Assembly (NCBI GenBank): GCA_946479035.1
Contig: CAMLDW010000003.1
Span: forward strand, 62,001 to 126,000
Source of the DNA: an uncultured Chthonomonadaceae bacterium
Lineage (GTDB): Bacteria; Armatimonadota; Fimbriimonadia; Fimbriimonadales; Fimbriimonadaceae
Direction of reading: 5' to 3'
DNA length: 64,000 nucleotides
The first letter of the stretch is position 1. Each line of letters begins with the position of its first letter. Positions 28,681-37,309 of this stretch are shown in pieces. Below the pieces are notes generated by a model. That model did not search any database. It had not been told where the DNA came from and saw only the letters and a program-made list of their open reading frames with translations. A program made the translations under genes and the position numbers.

Positions 28681-29542
28681 CCGCATCGAGTTCGTCCTGA
28701 CCGAGGCATTCACGTCTCTGCGCCGCAACACGTGGATGACGTTCAGCGCCGTCACAACGTCCGCGATGGCGCTTCTGCTACTAGGCGGGCTCGGCCTCGC
28801 CTACATGAGCATGCTCAACTTCGCTGCGGGCCTGCCAAAGAGCCTCGAGATGCGGGTGCTGATGCAGATGGGCCTGCCGCGCGACCAGGTCGAGCAGATC
28901 GCTGAAAAGGTCAGGGCGATGCCGGAGGTCTCCAAGGTCGAGCTCATCCCTCGCGAGGAGGCATGGGAGAAGATGAAGCTCGCGTACCCCGAGATGACCG
29001 AAGGCATGGAGGACGTCCTACCCGACGCGCTCAGGGTGACCCTCAAGGACGTCGGCAAGGCCGACCTCGTCTCCTCACAGGTCCGAGCCATCCCCGGCCA
29101 GGATGGTGTGGAATACATGCAGAAGGAGTACAACCTGATCGACCAGACCCTGCGGCTGATCAAGCTGCTGGGCGCCCTGGGCGGCGGAATGATGCTCCTG
29201 ACCAGCGGAGTGCTGATCTACAACGCGATCCGGCTGGCGATCGTCGCGAGGAGCAAGGAGATTCGCATCATGGAGCTAGTTGGCGCTGCCCGCTCGACCA
29301 TCTGGATACCCCTCCTGATCGAAGGGGTCGTCCAGGGAGCCCTCGGTGGCGCCATTGCCGCCACGCTGCTCTGGCCCGCGTACGGGACGGTCCAGACCAT
29401 GGCCTCGAACCTGGCCTTCCTGCAAGAGGAGCAGACGCCCTACCCGACCGCCCTGGCCTACTTCACCCTGGTTTCCCTAGGCGCCCTATATGGTTTAATC
29501 TGTTCGGCGATCGCAGTCCGGGAGCCAAGGAAGGCAAGATGA
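28673..29542 (+). CDS. ftsX: Cell division protein FtsX
   Basis: The 289-residue membrane partner of FtsE has one helix near residues 25-48, an extracytoplasmic loop (about 50-165) that would touch the hydrolase activator, and three more helices (about 165-190, 215-240, 262-285). VARSKEIRIMELVGAARSTI is the cytoplasmic coupling segment typical of FtsX/MacB-like permeases. The ATG overlaps ftsE, and the stop overlaps the next gene as ATGA. Confidence 0.92.
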   Translation: MLDRIEFVLTEAFTSLRRNTWMTFSAVTTSAMALLLLGGLGLAYMSMLNFAAGLPKSLEMRVLMQMGLPRDQVEQIAEKVRAMPEVSKVELIPREEAWEKMKLAYPEMTEGMEDVLPDALRVTLKDVGKADLVSSQVRAIPGQDGVEYMQKEYNLIDQTLRLIKLLGALGGGMMLLTSGVLIYNAIRLAIVARSKEIRIMELVGAARSTIWIPLLIEGVVQGALGGAIAATLLWPAYGTVQTMASNLAFLQEEQTPYPTALAYFTLVSLGALYGLICSAIAVREPRKAR

Positions 29543-30672
29543 GGGCGTATCTAACCGTATTCGTCGCAGCCGCGCTCGCGATCCTGATCGCGGCGCAGGA
29601 CAAGCAAAAGACCCCCGACGAGCTGAGCAAGACGCTCAACGACGTTCGCGACAAGCGCTCCGAGGTCCAGCAGCGCCTCGAGCGCGTCAAGGCGCAGCGC
29701 AGCAAGGTCAAGCGCGACATCAGGGCCGTCGACCAGGACCTCACGCGCGTCAACGGCCAGCTCATTCAGACCAGCAACAAGCTCAACTATTCCATCGACC
29801 GCCGCGACGAACTGTCGGGCGACCTTGACGTCGCCAGCGCGAAGATGACCGAGTACCGCACTCGGGTCGAGACCAGACTCCGTCAGATGTACCGCCAGCC
29901 GGACCACAGCGTCCTGACCGTGATCGTCGGCGCCCAGTCGATCGGGGACCTCGCCGAGCGCAAGACCCTGCTCGAACGCATCGCAAAGCACGACAAAGAG
30001 CTTTTCGAGGATATGAAGGTCCTCCGCGCCGAGATAGCCGAGAAGAAGGGCCAGCAGGAGGGCTTCATCGCGGACATCAGCACCCTGAAGGAACAGCAAG
30101 TTGCCAAGCAGGGCGAGCTTCTCGACGTCCAAGAAGAAAAGAAGCAGGTCCTTGACGACCTGACCAAGCAGCAAAGGAAGCTCCAGGCCGAGTTCGACGA
30201 GTATGACCGTCAGGACCAGCTGCTCCAAGAGCGGATCCGCGCCTACCAGGCCGGTAAGGCCGGCACTTCCGGCGCACTTCACTACGGCGGCAGAATGATC
30301 AAGCCCGCGCAGGGGCCGTACACGAGCGGGTTTGGCATGCGCTTCCACCCCATCCTTCGCAAGAAGCGCCCTCACAACGGGCTCGACATCGGTGCGCCCA
30401 ACGGCTCACCGATCTCGGCTGCCGCCAGCGGCGTTGTCATCACGGCTGGATGGATCAACGGCTTCGGCAACACGGTCGTCATAGACCACGGCGACGGCGT
30501 CTCGACGCTTTACGGCCACTGCTCCGTGCTCTATGTAAAGGAAGGGCAAAGGGTCATGATGGGCGACCGCATCGCCGCCGTCGGCTCCACCGGGCTGGCC
30601 ACCGGCCCCCACCTCCATTTCGAGGTCCGGATCAAGGGCTCGCCCGTCAACCCGCGCAGGTATTTGCCCTAG
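29539..30672 (+). CDS. EnvC-like murein hydrolase activator/M23 peptidase
   Basis: The 377-residue protein has a signal peptide (about 1-19), a long coiled coil (about 25-235) and a C-terminal LytM/M23 domain (about 255-375). E. coli EnvC, the FtsX partner, has lost its metal ligands; here the domain keeps H279-N-G-L-D283 and H358-L-H360-F-E, so it may itself cleave peptidoglycan. Overlap with ftsX (ATGA) makes ftsE-ftsX-envC one translational unit. The ATG at 29539 was chosen because it begins the signal peptide. Confidence 0.88.
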   Translation: MRAYLTVFVAAALAILIAAQDKQKTPDELSKTLNDVRDKRSEVQQRLERVKAQRSKVKRDIRAVDQDLTRVNGQLIQTSNKLNYSIDRRDELSGDLDVASAKMTEYRTRVETRLRQMYRQPDHSVLTVIVGAQSIGDLAERKTLLERIAKHDKELFEDMKVLRAEIAEKKGQQEGFIADISTLKEQQVAKQGELLDVQEEKKQVLDDLTKQQRKLQAEFDEYDRQDQLLQERIRAYQAGKAGTSGALHYGGRMIKPAQGPYTSGFGMRFHPILRKKRPHNGLDIGAPNGSPISAAASGVVITAGWINGFGNTVVIDHGDGVSTLYGHCSVLYVKEGQRVMMGDRIAAVGSTGLATGPHLHFEVRIKGSPVNPRRYLP

Positions 30673-30695
30673 TCAGGGCCTGGGCCGTTCCCAAC

Positions 30696-30730
30696 AAGCC
30701 CCCAACGGATATCCTAGGGGGGCTTTCTTT
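30696..30730 (+). terminator. Terminator after the envC-like gene
   Basis: AAGCCCCC (30696-30703) pairs with GGGGGCTT (30718-30725), followed by TCTTT. Confidence 0.8.
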
Positions 30731-30745
30731 GGGCGGTACACGGCG

Positions 30746-31321
30746 TTGGCGATAGACACGAGCGACTTCAAGAGCGGGATTGCGATCTACATCGATGGCG
30801 AGGTCCATCAGATCATCGACTTCCAGCACGTCAAGCCCGGCAAGGGAGGGGCGTTTGTGCGCACAAAGCTCAAGCGCCTACGGACCGGGGCCACGGTCGA
30901 AAAGACCTTCCGCGCAGGCGAGAAGATGGACTCCGCCTTCCTCGAAAAGAAGCCCTACCAGTTCCTTTACCGGCAGGGCGACGAACTTGTGCTCATGGAT
31001 CTGGAGTCATACGAGCAAGTGCCGGTCGATGAGGATGACCTGGGTGGCGGGGCCAAGTACCTCAAGGAGGAGATGGAGGTGGTCGCGCTGATGGCCGACG
31101 GCCAGGTTCTAGGCTACGAGGTGCCCAACTTCGTCCTTCTCCGGGTCGTTGAGACAGACCCCGCGTATAAAGGTGATACAGTCGGCGGTGGGGCGACCAA
31201 GCCTGCTAAACTAGAGTCTGGAGCATTGGTGCAAGTGCCCTTCCACATCGCGGAGGGTGACCTTGTCAAGGTTGACACGCGAACTGGGGCGTATCTGGAG
31301 CGTGTAAGCAACAAGAAGTAG
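30746..31321 (+). CDS. efp: Elongation factor P
   Basis: EF-P rescues ribosomes stalled at polyproline. The 191-residue protein starts (M)AIDTSDFKSGIAIYIDGEVH and has the acceptor-loop motif VKPGKGGAFVRTK, where the Lys between GG and P is the residue modified in many species. The C-terminal domain ends VPFHIAEGDLVKVDTRTGAYLERV. The start codon is TTG at 30746. The sequence lacks a visible EpmA or YmfI partner in this window. Confidence 0.95.
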   Translation: MAIDTSDFKSGIAIYIDGEVHQIIDFQHVKPGKGGAFVRTKLKRLRTGATVEKTFRAGEKMDSAFLEKKPYQFLYRQGDELVLMDLESYEQVPVDEDDLGGGAKYLKEEMEVVALMADGQVLGYEVPNFVLLRVVETDPAYKGDTVGGGATKPAKLESGALVQVPFHIAEGDLVKVDTRTGAYLERVSNKK

Positions 31322-31329
31322 CGCGAAAA

Positions 31330-32415
31330 ATGGGAAAGGTTGACCCGGGTCTAACTCAAGGATTTTCAGAGACCGTGACCGGATTCATGGATTCGGTCTC
31401 GAAGCTTCTCGTGTACGCCGGTGCCGGAGCACTCGTCGCCGGCGCTGCGTTCCTCATCTACACGATCGTGGTCGGCAACGGCGCCTCGCCGGACACGGCG
31501 GCGCAGGCCCAAAGAAACATCGAACTGTTCGGCAAGGTTGCGCTGATCGGCGGCTTGAGCGGTGCCCTCGGCCTGACATGGATCATGTGGGGCGAGGAGA
31601 CCCTCGGAGCGATCCTGGTGCTCGTGGGCTCTGCGTTCTACTTCGCGCCTTACTATCTTCCCGGACTCATGGAGATGCAGGTTGTCACCGAGGTCGCGCG
31701 CAAAGGGTTGGACGCGGTCGGCGCAGCAGGTGCCCCCATTGGCGCGATCGGGCTGTGCGTAATCGTGATCGACCTGATCGGTCGGGTGAGAACTCGCTCC
31801 CAAGAGGGCGCGAGGGCAGAGCAGCTCAAGTTCGGCAAGGGGATGAAGGAGGAGCGCGACATCCGCAACGTCTTCCTCGGCAAGTGTTGGCAGCTTCCGT
31901 ATTGCCGAAAGTTCGTCCGCGAACGCTGCCCGATCTACCACGCGCGGCGAACCTGCTGGCAGGAGCGCGTCGGATGCATGTGCGAGGAGTCCGTGATTCA
32001 GAACGCGATGGAAGGCAAGGTGATCCCCAGCGACGTGGTCGCCGCCGCCAAGTTCATCCCGCGGAACTCGAAGCTCACGCCGGGCCAGAAGGCTGAGCGC
32101 TGCCGCCAGTGCGTCATCTACAACGAGCACCAGAAGCACAAATACAAGCTCGCTCTGCCGGCCACGGCGGTCGTTCTCGTGCTCGTCTTCTTCGCCCTCC
32201 ACACACCCCTAAAGGACTGGGTCCAGGGCTTGCTGACGCACGCTGACACCCAGGTCAGCAAGGCGACGTTCAACGGTAAGGACATCAGCGAGGTCACTAG
32301 CACAGCCAGTGGAGTCATCCCGTACGCCGAGATCGTGCTGATTGCTGGGTTCTTGATCATCTTCGCCTACTGCGTGCGCGTGCTCGAGTACCTATTCTTC
32401 AAGCTCAAGGTATGA
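31330..32415 (+). CDS. Membrane protein with two-CW-like cysteine domain
   Basis: The 361-residue protein has three or four N-terminal membrane helices (about 25-48, 65-82, 85-105, 130-150), a cytoplasmic Cys-rich domain (about 175-265) and two further helices (about 275-295 and 335-355). The Cys domain reads GKCWQLPYCRKF, ERCPIYHARRTCWQERVGCMCEE and ERCRQCVIYNEH; the spacing of CW, C, CP, CW, C and CxxC resembles the two-CW domain, a probable metal or redox site. It sits 8 bases after efp and 6 before the RtcA-like gene. Function unknown. Confidence 0.7.
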   Translation: MGKVDPGLTQGFSETVTGFMDSVSKLLVYAGAGALVAGAAFLIYTIVVGNGASPDTAAQAQRNIELFGKVALIGGLSGALGLTWIMWGEETLGAILVLVGSAFYFAPYYLPGLMEMQVVTEVARKGLDAVGAAGAPIGAIGLCVIVIDLIGRVRTRSQEGARAEQLKFGKGMKEERDIRNVFLGKCWQLPYCRKFVRERCPIYHARRTCWQERVGCMCEESVIQNAMEGKVIPSDVVAAAKFIPRNSKLTPGQKAERCRQCVIYNEHQKHKYKLALPATAVVLVLVFFALHTPLKDWVQGLLTHADTQVSKATFNGKDISEVTSTASGVIPYAEIVLIAGFLIIFAYCVRVLEYLFFKLKV

Positions 32416-32421
32416 GCCTGG

Positions 32422-33483
32422 ATGCCTGACGCGCTCGGTACTGTCTCCATCGACGGCTCGCACGGCGAGGGCGGAGGAGCGCTCCTCAGGACTGCGGTGG
32501 CGATGTCTGCGCTCACCCAACAGCCGCTCGAGGTGCACAAACTCCGCGGCGGCCTTCGCAAGGCGGGCCTCTCCTCGGAAGACCTCACGTTCGTCCAGGC
32601 GCTCGCGGACGCGACCAAGGCCGACTCGGACGGCGCAGTGGTCGGATCTACGGTTCTTTCGTTCCGGCCCAAGCAACTGCCAAGGCCGCTCGTCGGCTCC
32701 TACGACGTCCACGCGCACGAGAAAGGAAGGGTCCCAGGGAACGCGCTGATCGTCCTTACCGGGCTCTTGCCGATCCTCGCCCGAGCGGGCGGGTACAGCG
32801 AGATCGCCGTGCGTGCCGAGACCCACAACGAAAAGACCATCTGTTACGACGCTTTCGAGCGCACGACCCTCGCTGCCATGAGGCGCTTCGGCCTTTACGC
32901 CTCTTCGCGCCTGGTCACACCCGGATTTGGCTACGGCGCGCACGGGGAGGTGGCGGTGGAGGTCGAGCCCAGCTGCCTGCAGTCCGTGGAGTGGGCCGCG
33001 CGGGGCGGCCTGCGCGCAAGCGGCGCCGCGGTATCGACCGGAGACCTCCCGGAGTCGGTCGCCCAGGCGGCCTCCTCCTCCCTGCAGTCGCTGGCCAGGG
33101 CCAAAGGGGTCGAGCTGGAGATCGAGACCGTCTCGCTCGCTTCCAAGTCGCGCGGCGCGACGGTCACCGTTTGGGCCGAGTTCGAAAACGGGTTCGGGAG
33201 CGGGACCGCTTCTCTGCAACCGGACGGCACGATCGAGGAGTGCGCCTCCCACGCCTTCCACCGCTTTTGTGAGTGGTTCGACTCCGACGCGACCGTCGAT
33301 CCCTTCCTGGCAGACCAGCTCTTGCTCCTGGCCGTGCAGGCTCCGGGCCGAACGGTCTTCACAGTCCCCACGGTGACCAAGCGCCTCATGACCATGTCGT
33401 GGGTCGTGCGCCAGTTCATGCCGATCCACCTGACCGTGCTCGGACGTGAAGGCTCACAAGGCACGGTCACAATAGAGCAATGA
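32422..33483 (+). CDS. RNA 3'-terminal phosphate cyclase-like protein, catalytic His missing
   Basis: The 353-residue protein has the RtcA start IDGSHGEGGGALLRTAVAMSAL and SKSRGATVTVWAEFENGFGSG in the insert region. RtcA cyclises RNA 3' phosphates through a His nucleophile in a segment like SCHLLTNIAVVERFLP. Here the matching segment is TKRLMTMSWVVRQFMP, putting Arg321 at the nucleophile and Met at the next conserved Asn. The eukaryotic Rcl1 branch also lacks the His and works in ribosome assembly, so this may be a non-enzymatic relative. The stop overlaps the next gene as ATGA. Confidence 0.8.
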   Translation: MPDALGTVSIDGSHGEGGGALLRTAVAMSALTQQPLEVHKLRGGLRKAGLSSEDLTFVQALADATKADSDGAVVGSTVLSFRPKQLPRPLVGSYDVHAHEKGRVPGNALIVLTGLLPILARAGGYSEIAVRAETHNEKTICYDAFERTTLAAMRRFGLYASSRLVTPGFGYGAHGEVAVEVEPSCLQSVEWAARGGLRASGAAVSTGDLPESVAQAASSSLQSLARAKGVELEIETVSLASKSRGATVTVWAEFENGFGSGTASLQPDGTIEECASHAFHRFCEWFDSDATVDPFLADQLLLLAVQAPGRTVFTVPTVTKRLMTMSWVVRQFMPIHLTVLGREGSQGTVTIEQ

Positions 33484-35684
33484 CCGGCTGGACGGTGGAC
33501 TACGGCGACGGCCCTCGGCCGGTCACGCTTCCGCACGCGTGGCGGCAGGACGTGCCGGTCGCGTGGGAGGGCCCGGCGATCTACCGCGTCTCTCTCGAGC
33601 CCGCACATTCCGATGAGTGGCTCGTGTTCGACGGCGTCTCCTATCGGGCCGAGGTGTTTGTCGATGGCGAGCTGGTCTCCGACCATCGCGGGATTTGGGA
33701 CGCGTTTGCGGTCTCGCTCGCGCCGTTCGTCGGGCGTTCCGTTCGGGTCGAAGTGCGCGTGACAAAGAACGGCGGCGCGTCGTCTCCTGTGAAGGACGTA
33801 CTGAGCGGGTTCCTCCCCTTCGTGTATCACACGTTCGGCGGGGTCTATGGCGATGTGCGCGTCGTTCGCACTGAAAGCGATCCGACAGTTCGGTCGGGTC
33901 TGTCCGATCAATCAAGTCGCGTGTCGGTCGAACACGGCACGATTACTGTCGACGATCGACCGTTCTATCTTCGCGGAGTTCTCTCGTGGGGCTGGTATCC
34001 GGAGCTCGGTCACACGAACCCTTCTGACGGCGAAATCCGCAAAGAAGTGCGGCTTGCGAAGTCGATGGGGTTCAACACAATCAAGTTCTGCCTCTGGGTA
34101 CCAAGGCACCGGTTCTTCGAGATCCTCGATGAGGAAGGCATGTGCGCGTGGCTGGAACTACCGCTCTGGGACCCTTCGGGCGACCCGGAAAAGCTCGAAG
34201 CGATGGCCTTGGAGATCGAGCGGATCGTCCTGCAATACCGCCACCACCGCTCGATCGTCGCGTGGACCGTGGGCTGCGAACTGAGCGCGTCCACCCCGCC
34301 GGAGTTCCGAGAGCGGCTCGTCAAGATGGTGCAGGAACACACGGGTTGTCCGCTTGTAAAGGACAACTCCGGCGGCTCAGAGATGTACGGAGGAGACTTG
34401 AGAGAGTACGGAACTTTCGCCGACTTCCACCCCTACTGCGACACCCATTGGTACCCGGTGGTGCTCGACAGTCTGCGCCAGCACCCACGCCGCAGCGGGC
34501 CGATCCTCCTCGGAGAGTTCAACGACTTCGACGTCCATCGCGACCTCCGCGCGCTCAAAGAAAAGAGCCCGTACTGGACGAGCGACGACCCTTCGCTCAA
34601 CGACCAGGGCGTGCGATGGCAGCACGATCTGCCGCGCGTTCTAAAAGAATCGCGCTGGACCGAGTGCGACAACGCGCCGTTAGTCGAGTCGTCGCGATCG
34701 AAGGGCGCGTGGGTGAGACGCCGCGTGATGGAGCACGTGCGATCAATCAATGAGATCGCAGGCTACGTAATCACAGGATGGCGACACACTCCGATCTCGA
34801 CGAGCGGAATGGTCGAAGATGATCTGCGTCCTGTCTTCGAGAACGCATCGGAGTGGAACGGCAAGTCGATGCTCTTCCTTATTCCGTATCGTCGACCGCC
34901 GTGGGTCAACGGCGGCAACCGCCCGGGCTGGCTCGACACGCTCTGTTTTTTCGAAGGCCGCGCCTTCTTCCGCGTCGGCGTCCACGAGAGCGAAGGCCGA
35001 ACCGCAAGCTTGAACTGGCGCATCGAAGGCGCGAAGGGAGAGTGCGAGCCTGCGGAGACGTCTTCGTGCAATGGCGTCGAGGTCGGCCAGTGCAGCGCGG
35101 TCCTCGGGGTCGGAGAGCACGAGCTCGCGGTCGAGTTTGCTGGCACCGAAGCGCGGTGGCCCGTGTGGGTCGTGGAGCGGCGCGATTGGAGCGCGATGGC
35201 AGGCTGGTCGAAGCACGACCCGGACGGCATCTTTCAAGACGTGCCCCTTCCCGGGGGCGGTGACCTCCTGACCACACGGTTGGACGACGAAGCGATAGCA
35301 CGGGCAAGAGCGGGTGCGGCCGTCGTCGCGATCTTGGAACACGAGGGCACGCTGCCGATGCCGTTCTGGCGCGAGTGCGCCCAAGAGTTTGCTCCCGGCT
35401 TGATGGACCTTTTCAACCAGAAGTGGGAGAGGCTCTGGGGCGTCGCCCCCGACTGCGCCCTCGACCCGGATTGGCTCGAGCAGAGGCTGGGCGAATATGA
35501 GACGCTGATGAACCGCGTCGACGCCCGCACCAACCGTGAGAACCACTACGTCGCGCGCGCGAAGGTCGGCAAAGGCACAGTCGTCGTGACGACCCTGCGC
35601 CCGCACGGCGGCCACGGCGCGCAGCCCTACGGCGTCTCCCGCAACCCGAGCGGGGCGGCGCTGCTCGCTCGGCTGCTTGGCTAG
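33480..35684 (+). CDS. Glycoside hydrolase family 2-like protein
   Basis: The 734-residue protein has a GH2-type jelly-roll domain (about 1-140; AWEGPAIYRVSL, YRAEVFVDGELVSDHRGIWD), a TIM-barrel (about 155-460) with FYLRGVLSWGWYPE, and C-terminal beta regions. Candidate catalytic Glu are E267 in TVGCELS (acid/base; the usual Asn before Glu is Cys here) and E346 in LLGEFNDFD (nucleophile). No signal peptide is seen, so it is probably cytoplasmic and acts on imported oligosaccharides. Beta-galactosidase, glucuronidase and mannosidase are all possible. Confidence 0.75.
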   Translation: MTGWTVDYGDGPRPVTLPHAWRQDVPVAWEGPAIYRVSLEPAHSDEWLVFDGVSYRAEVFVDGELVSDHRGIWDAFAVSLAPFVGRSVRVEVRVTKNGGASSPVKDVLSGFLPFVYHTFGGVYGDVRVVRTESDPTVRSGLSDQSSRVSVEHGTITVDDRPFYLRGVLSWGWYPELGHTNPSDGEIRKEVRLAKSMGFNTIKFCLWVPRHRFFEILDEEGMCAWLELPLWDPSGDPEKLEAMALEIERIVLQYRHHRSIVAWTVGCELSASTPPEFRERLVKMVQEHTGCPLVKDNSGGSEMYGGDLREYGTFADFHPYCDTHWYPVVLDSLRQHPRRSGPILLGEFNDFDVHRDLRALKEKSPYWTSDDPSLNDQGVRWQHDLPRVLKESRWTECDNAPLVESSRSKGAWVRRRVMEHVRSINEIAGYVITGWRHTPISTSGMVEDDLRPVFENASEWNGKSMLFLIPYRRPPWVNGGNRPGWLDTLCFFEGRAFFRVGVHESEGRTASLNWRIEGAKGECEPAETSSCNGVEVGQCSAVLGVGEHELAVEFAGTEARWPVWVVERRDWSAMAGWSKHDPDGIFQDVPLPGGGDLLTTRLDDEAIARARAGAAVVAILEHEGTLPMPFWRECAQEFAPGLMDLFNQKWERLWGVAPDCALDPDWLEQRLGEYETLMNRVDARTNRENHYVARAKVGKGTVVVTTLRPHGGHGAQPYGVSRNPSGAALLARLLG

Positions 35685-35689
35685 GCGTC

Positions 35690-35892
35690 AGGGGATCGAG
35701 AGCACGACCAGCAAAGTCGAGGAAGTCGAATTCCTCGAGCGACGATCGTCAGCCCATGTGCACTCGCGCAGTCCCAAACCTCCTTGTCGGGGCGAACAAT
35801 CTGATCGACGCGGTGTGAACTGAGTCGAGATAGGCGTCCTGGAGCAGTTCGACCAGCGCGGGCGCGAGGCTTGCATTGAAGAGGAGTCTCAT
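35690..35892 (-). pseudogene. Remnant of DUF5615 PIN-like toxin gene, two frameshifts
   Basis: Read from ATG 35892 the minus strand gives MRLLFNASLAPALVELLQDA, matching the start of DUF5615 toxins, then loses frame. The next frame continues VRPDKEVWDCASAHGLTIV (family: DxEIWxxAxxxGxxIVTKD), and the third gives EEFDFLDFAGRALDP. The pieces are in order with at least two frame changes, so the gene is decayed. It begins inside the end of the DUF433 gene (4-base overlap), the usual antitoxin-toxin order. Confidence 0.75.
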
Positions 35893-36113
35893 TCGAGCGG
35901 CGCGGCGCGGCTTCGTTCGCGGTCTGCGGCAAACGCCAAGCACGCACGGACGTCGTCGAGCGTCAAGTTTGGGAAGATCCTGACGATCTCATCGGGGCTC
36001 ATGCCGGAGACCAGGTAGTTCAGCACGTCGGACACCGTGACCCGCATCCCTCGGATGCACGGCTCGCCGTTCCGCTTTCCGGGCTCGACTGTGCTGATCG
36101 ATCGCCAGTCCAT
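35889..36113 (-). CDS. DUF433 antitoxin-like protein
   Basis: The 74-residue protein contains GEPCIRGMRVTVSDVLNYLVSGMSPDEIVRIFPNLTLDDVRACLAFAADR, the DUF433 signature, a winged-helix-like domain usually paired with DUF5615 PIN-like toxins. The partner is broken, so this is an orphan antitoxin. It lies 27 bases downstream of tRNA-Lys on the same strand, a common insertion place. Confidence 0.88.
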   Translation of the reverse strand: MDWRSISTVEPGKRNGEPCIRGMRVTVSDVLNYLVSGMSPDEIVRIFPNLTLDDVRACLAFAADRERSRAAPLE

Positions 36114-36140
36114 TTCGCCCGCTGTACGACGGCGGGCAAG

Positions 36141-36216
36141 TGGTGAGCCGGCTGGGACTCGAACCCAGGACCCACGCCTTAAAAGGGCGTTGCTCTACCA
36201 ACTGAGCTACCGGCTC
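36141..36216 (-). tRNA. tRNA-Lys (anticodon TTT), CCA encoded
   Basis: On the minus strand the sequence begins GAGCCGGTAGCTCAGTTGGT, has the anticodon loop CTTTTAA, the T-loop GGTTCGAGTCC and acceptor CCGGCTC followed by A and an encoded CCA. Acceptor arms GAGCCGG/CCGGCTC pair perfectly. Confidence 0.97.
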
Positions 36217-36259
36217 GCGCAGCGCATACGATACCTCTCGCACCCACAAAGCGCAGGGG

Positions 36260-36265
36260 TAAAGT
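36260..36265 (+). promoter_or_regulatory. -10 box (TAAAGT) of purM, leaderless spacing
   Basis: TAAAGT ends exactly 6 bases before the purM ATG. No Shine-Dalgarno sequence and no -35 box are visible. Confidence 0.55.
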
Positions 36266-36271
36266 CCGATC

Positions 36272-37309
36272 ATGCCCGACGAGACGAACAGCTACGCCGC
36301 ATCGGGCGTGGACATCGACGAGGCGGCGCGCGCACTGAGGGCGGTCAAGGACGCGATCTCCTCGACCCACGGCCCGCAAGTGCTGGGTGGCGTCGGCGGC
36401 TTCGGCGGAATGTTCGACGCGGGCTTTGCAGGGATGCAGCGGCCCGTTCTCGTCAGCAGCATCGACGGCGTCGGCACGAAGACGAAGGTCGCGGCGATGG
36501 TCGGCGACTACTCGGGCATCGGCCACGACATCGTCAACCACTGCGTGAACGACGTGCTCTGCCAGGGCGCGCGCCCGCTCTTCTTCCTCGACTACTTCGG
36601 TTGCTCTAGGCTGGACCCCGACGTCTTCCGCGCCGTCGTCAACGGAGCGGCGGAGGCGTGCTACAAGATTGGTTGCGCGCTGATCGGTGGCGAGACGGCG
36701 GAGATGCCCGGCGTCTACCACGACGGCGAATCGGACGTAGTCGGATGCATCGTCGGCGTCGTCGACTTTGAAAAGCGGCTCCCGCGCGAGACCGCAAAGG
36801 CAGGCGACCGCATCGTAGGGATCGCCTCGGACGGCCTGCACACGAACGGCTTTTCGCTCGCCCGGCGCGTGCTCTTCGAGCTCGGCGGGCTATCTGTGCG
36901 AGACGTTCTCCCTGGGACCAACGATACGTACGGCGAAGCGCTCCTGCGCCCGCACAGGTGCTACTATGGCGCCCTGGAGGGCCTGCTCGACGACCCCGCG
37001 CTGTGCGCCCTTGCCCATGTCACGGGGGGCGGCATCACCGACAACCTTCCGCGCGTGCTGCCCGGCGCGATCAGGGCCGTCGTCGAAAAGGCGTCGTGGG
37101 TCCCGCCACCGATCTTTCAGCAGATCAAGCGCATCGGCGCAGTGCCCGAAGCCGAGATGTTCCGCACCTTCAACATGGGGATCGGAATGCTCGCCGTGGT
37201 CGAAAAGGACTCGGCGCACGGGTTCGCCCGCAAGCTCAATGCAAGGGGCGAGCACGCGGCGGTCATCGGCGAACTGCAGCCCGGGTCTCAAGGCGTCGTG
37301 GTCGTCTAA
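36272..37309 (+). CDS. purM: Phosphoribosylformylglycinamidine cyclo-ligase (AIR synthetase)
   Basis: PurM closes the imidazole ring of FGAM to AIR, step five of purine synthesis. The 345-residue protein starts with YAASGVDIDEAARA and has SSIDGVGTKTKVA, the ATP/substrate signatures HDIVNHCVNDVLCQGA and GCALIGGETAEMPGVY, and AHVTGGGITDNLPRVLP near residue 245. Length is normal. It is divergent from tRNA-Lys and convergent with an FHA gene, sharing the bases CTAA as overlapping stops. Confidence 0.96.
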   Translation: MPDETNSYAASGVDIDEAARALRAVKDAISSTHGPQVLGGVGGFGGMFDAGFAGMQRPVLVSSIDGVGTKTKVAAMVGDYSGIGHDIVNHCVNDVLCQGARPLFFLDYFGCSRLDPDVFRAVVNGAAEACYKIGCALIGGETAEMPGVYHDGESDVVGCIVGVVDFEKRLPRETAKAGDRIVGIASDGLHTNGFSLARRVLFELGGLSVRDVLPGTNDTYGEALLRPHRCYYGALEGLLDDPALCALAHVTGGGITDNLPRVLPGAIRAVVEKASWVPPPIFQQIKRIGAVPEAEMFRTFNMGIGMLAVVEKDSAHGFARKLNARGEHAAVIGELQPGSQGVVVV

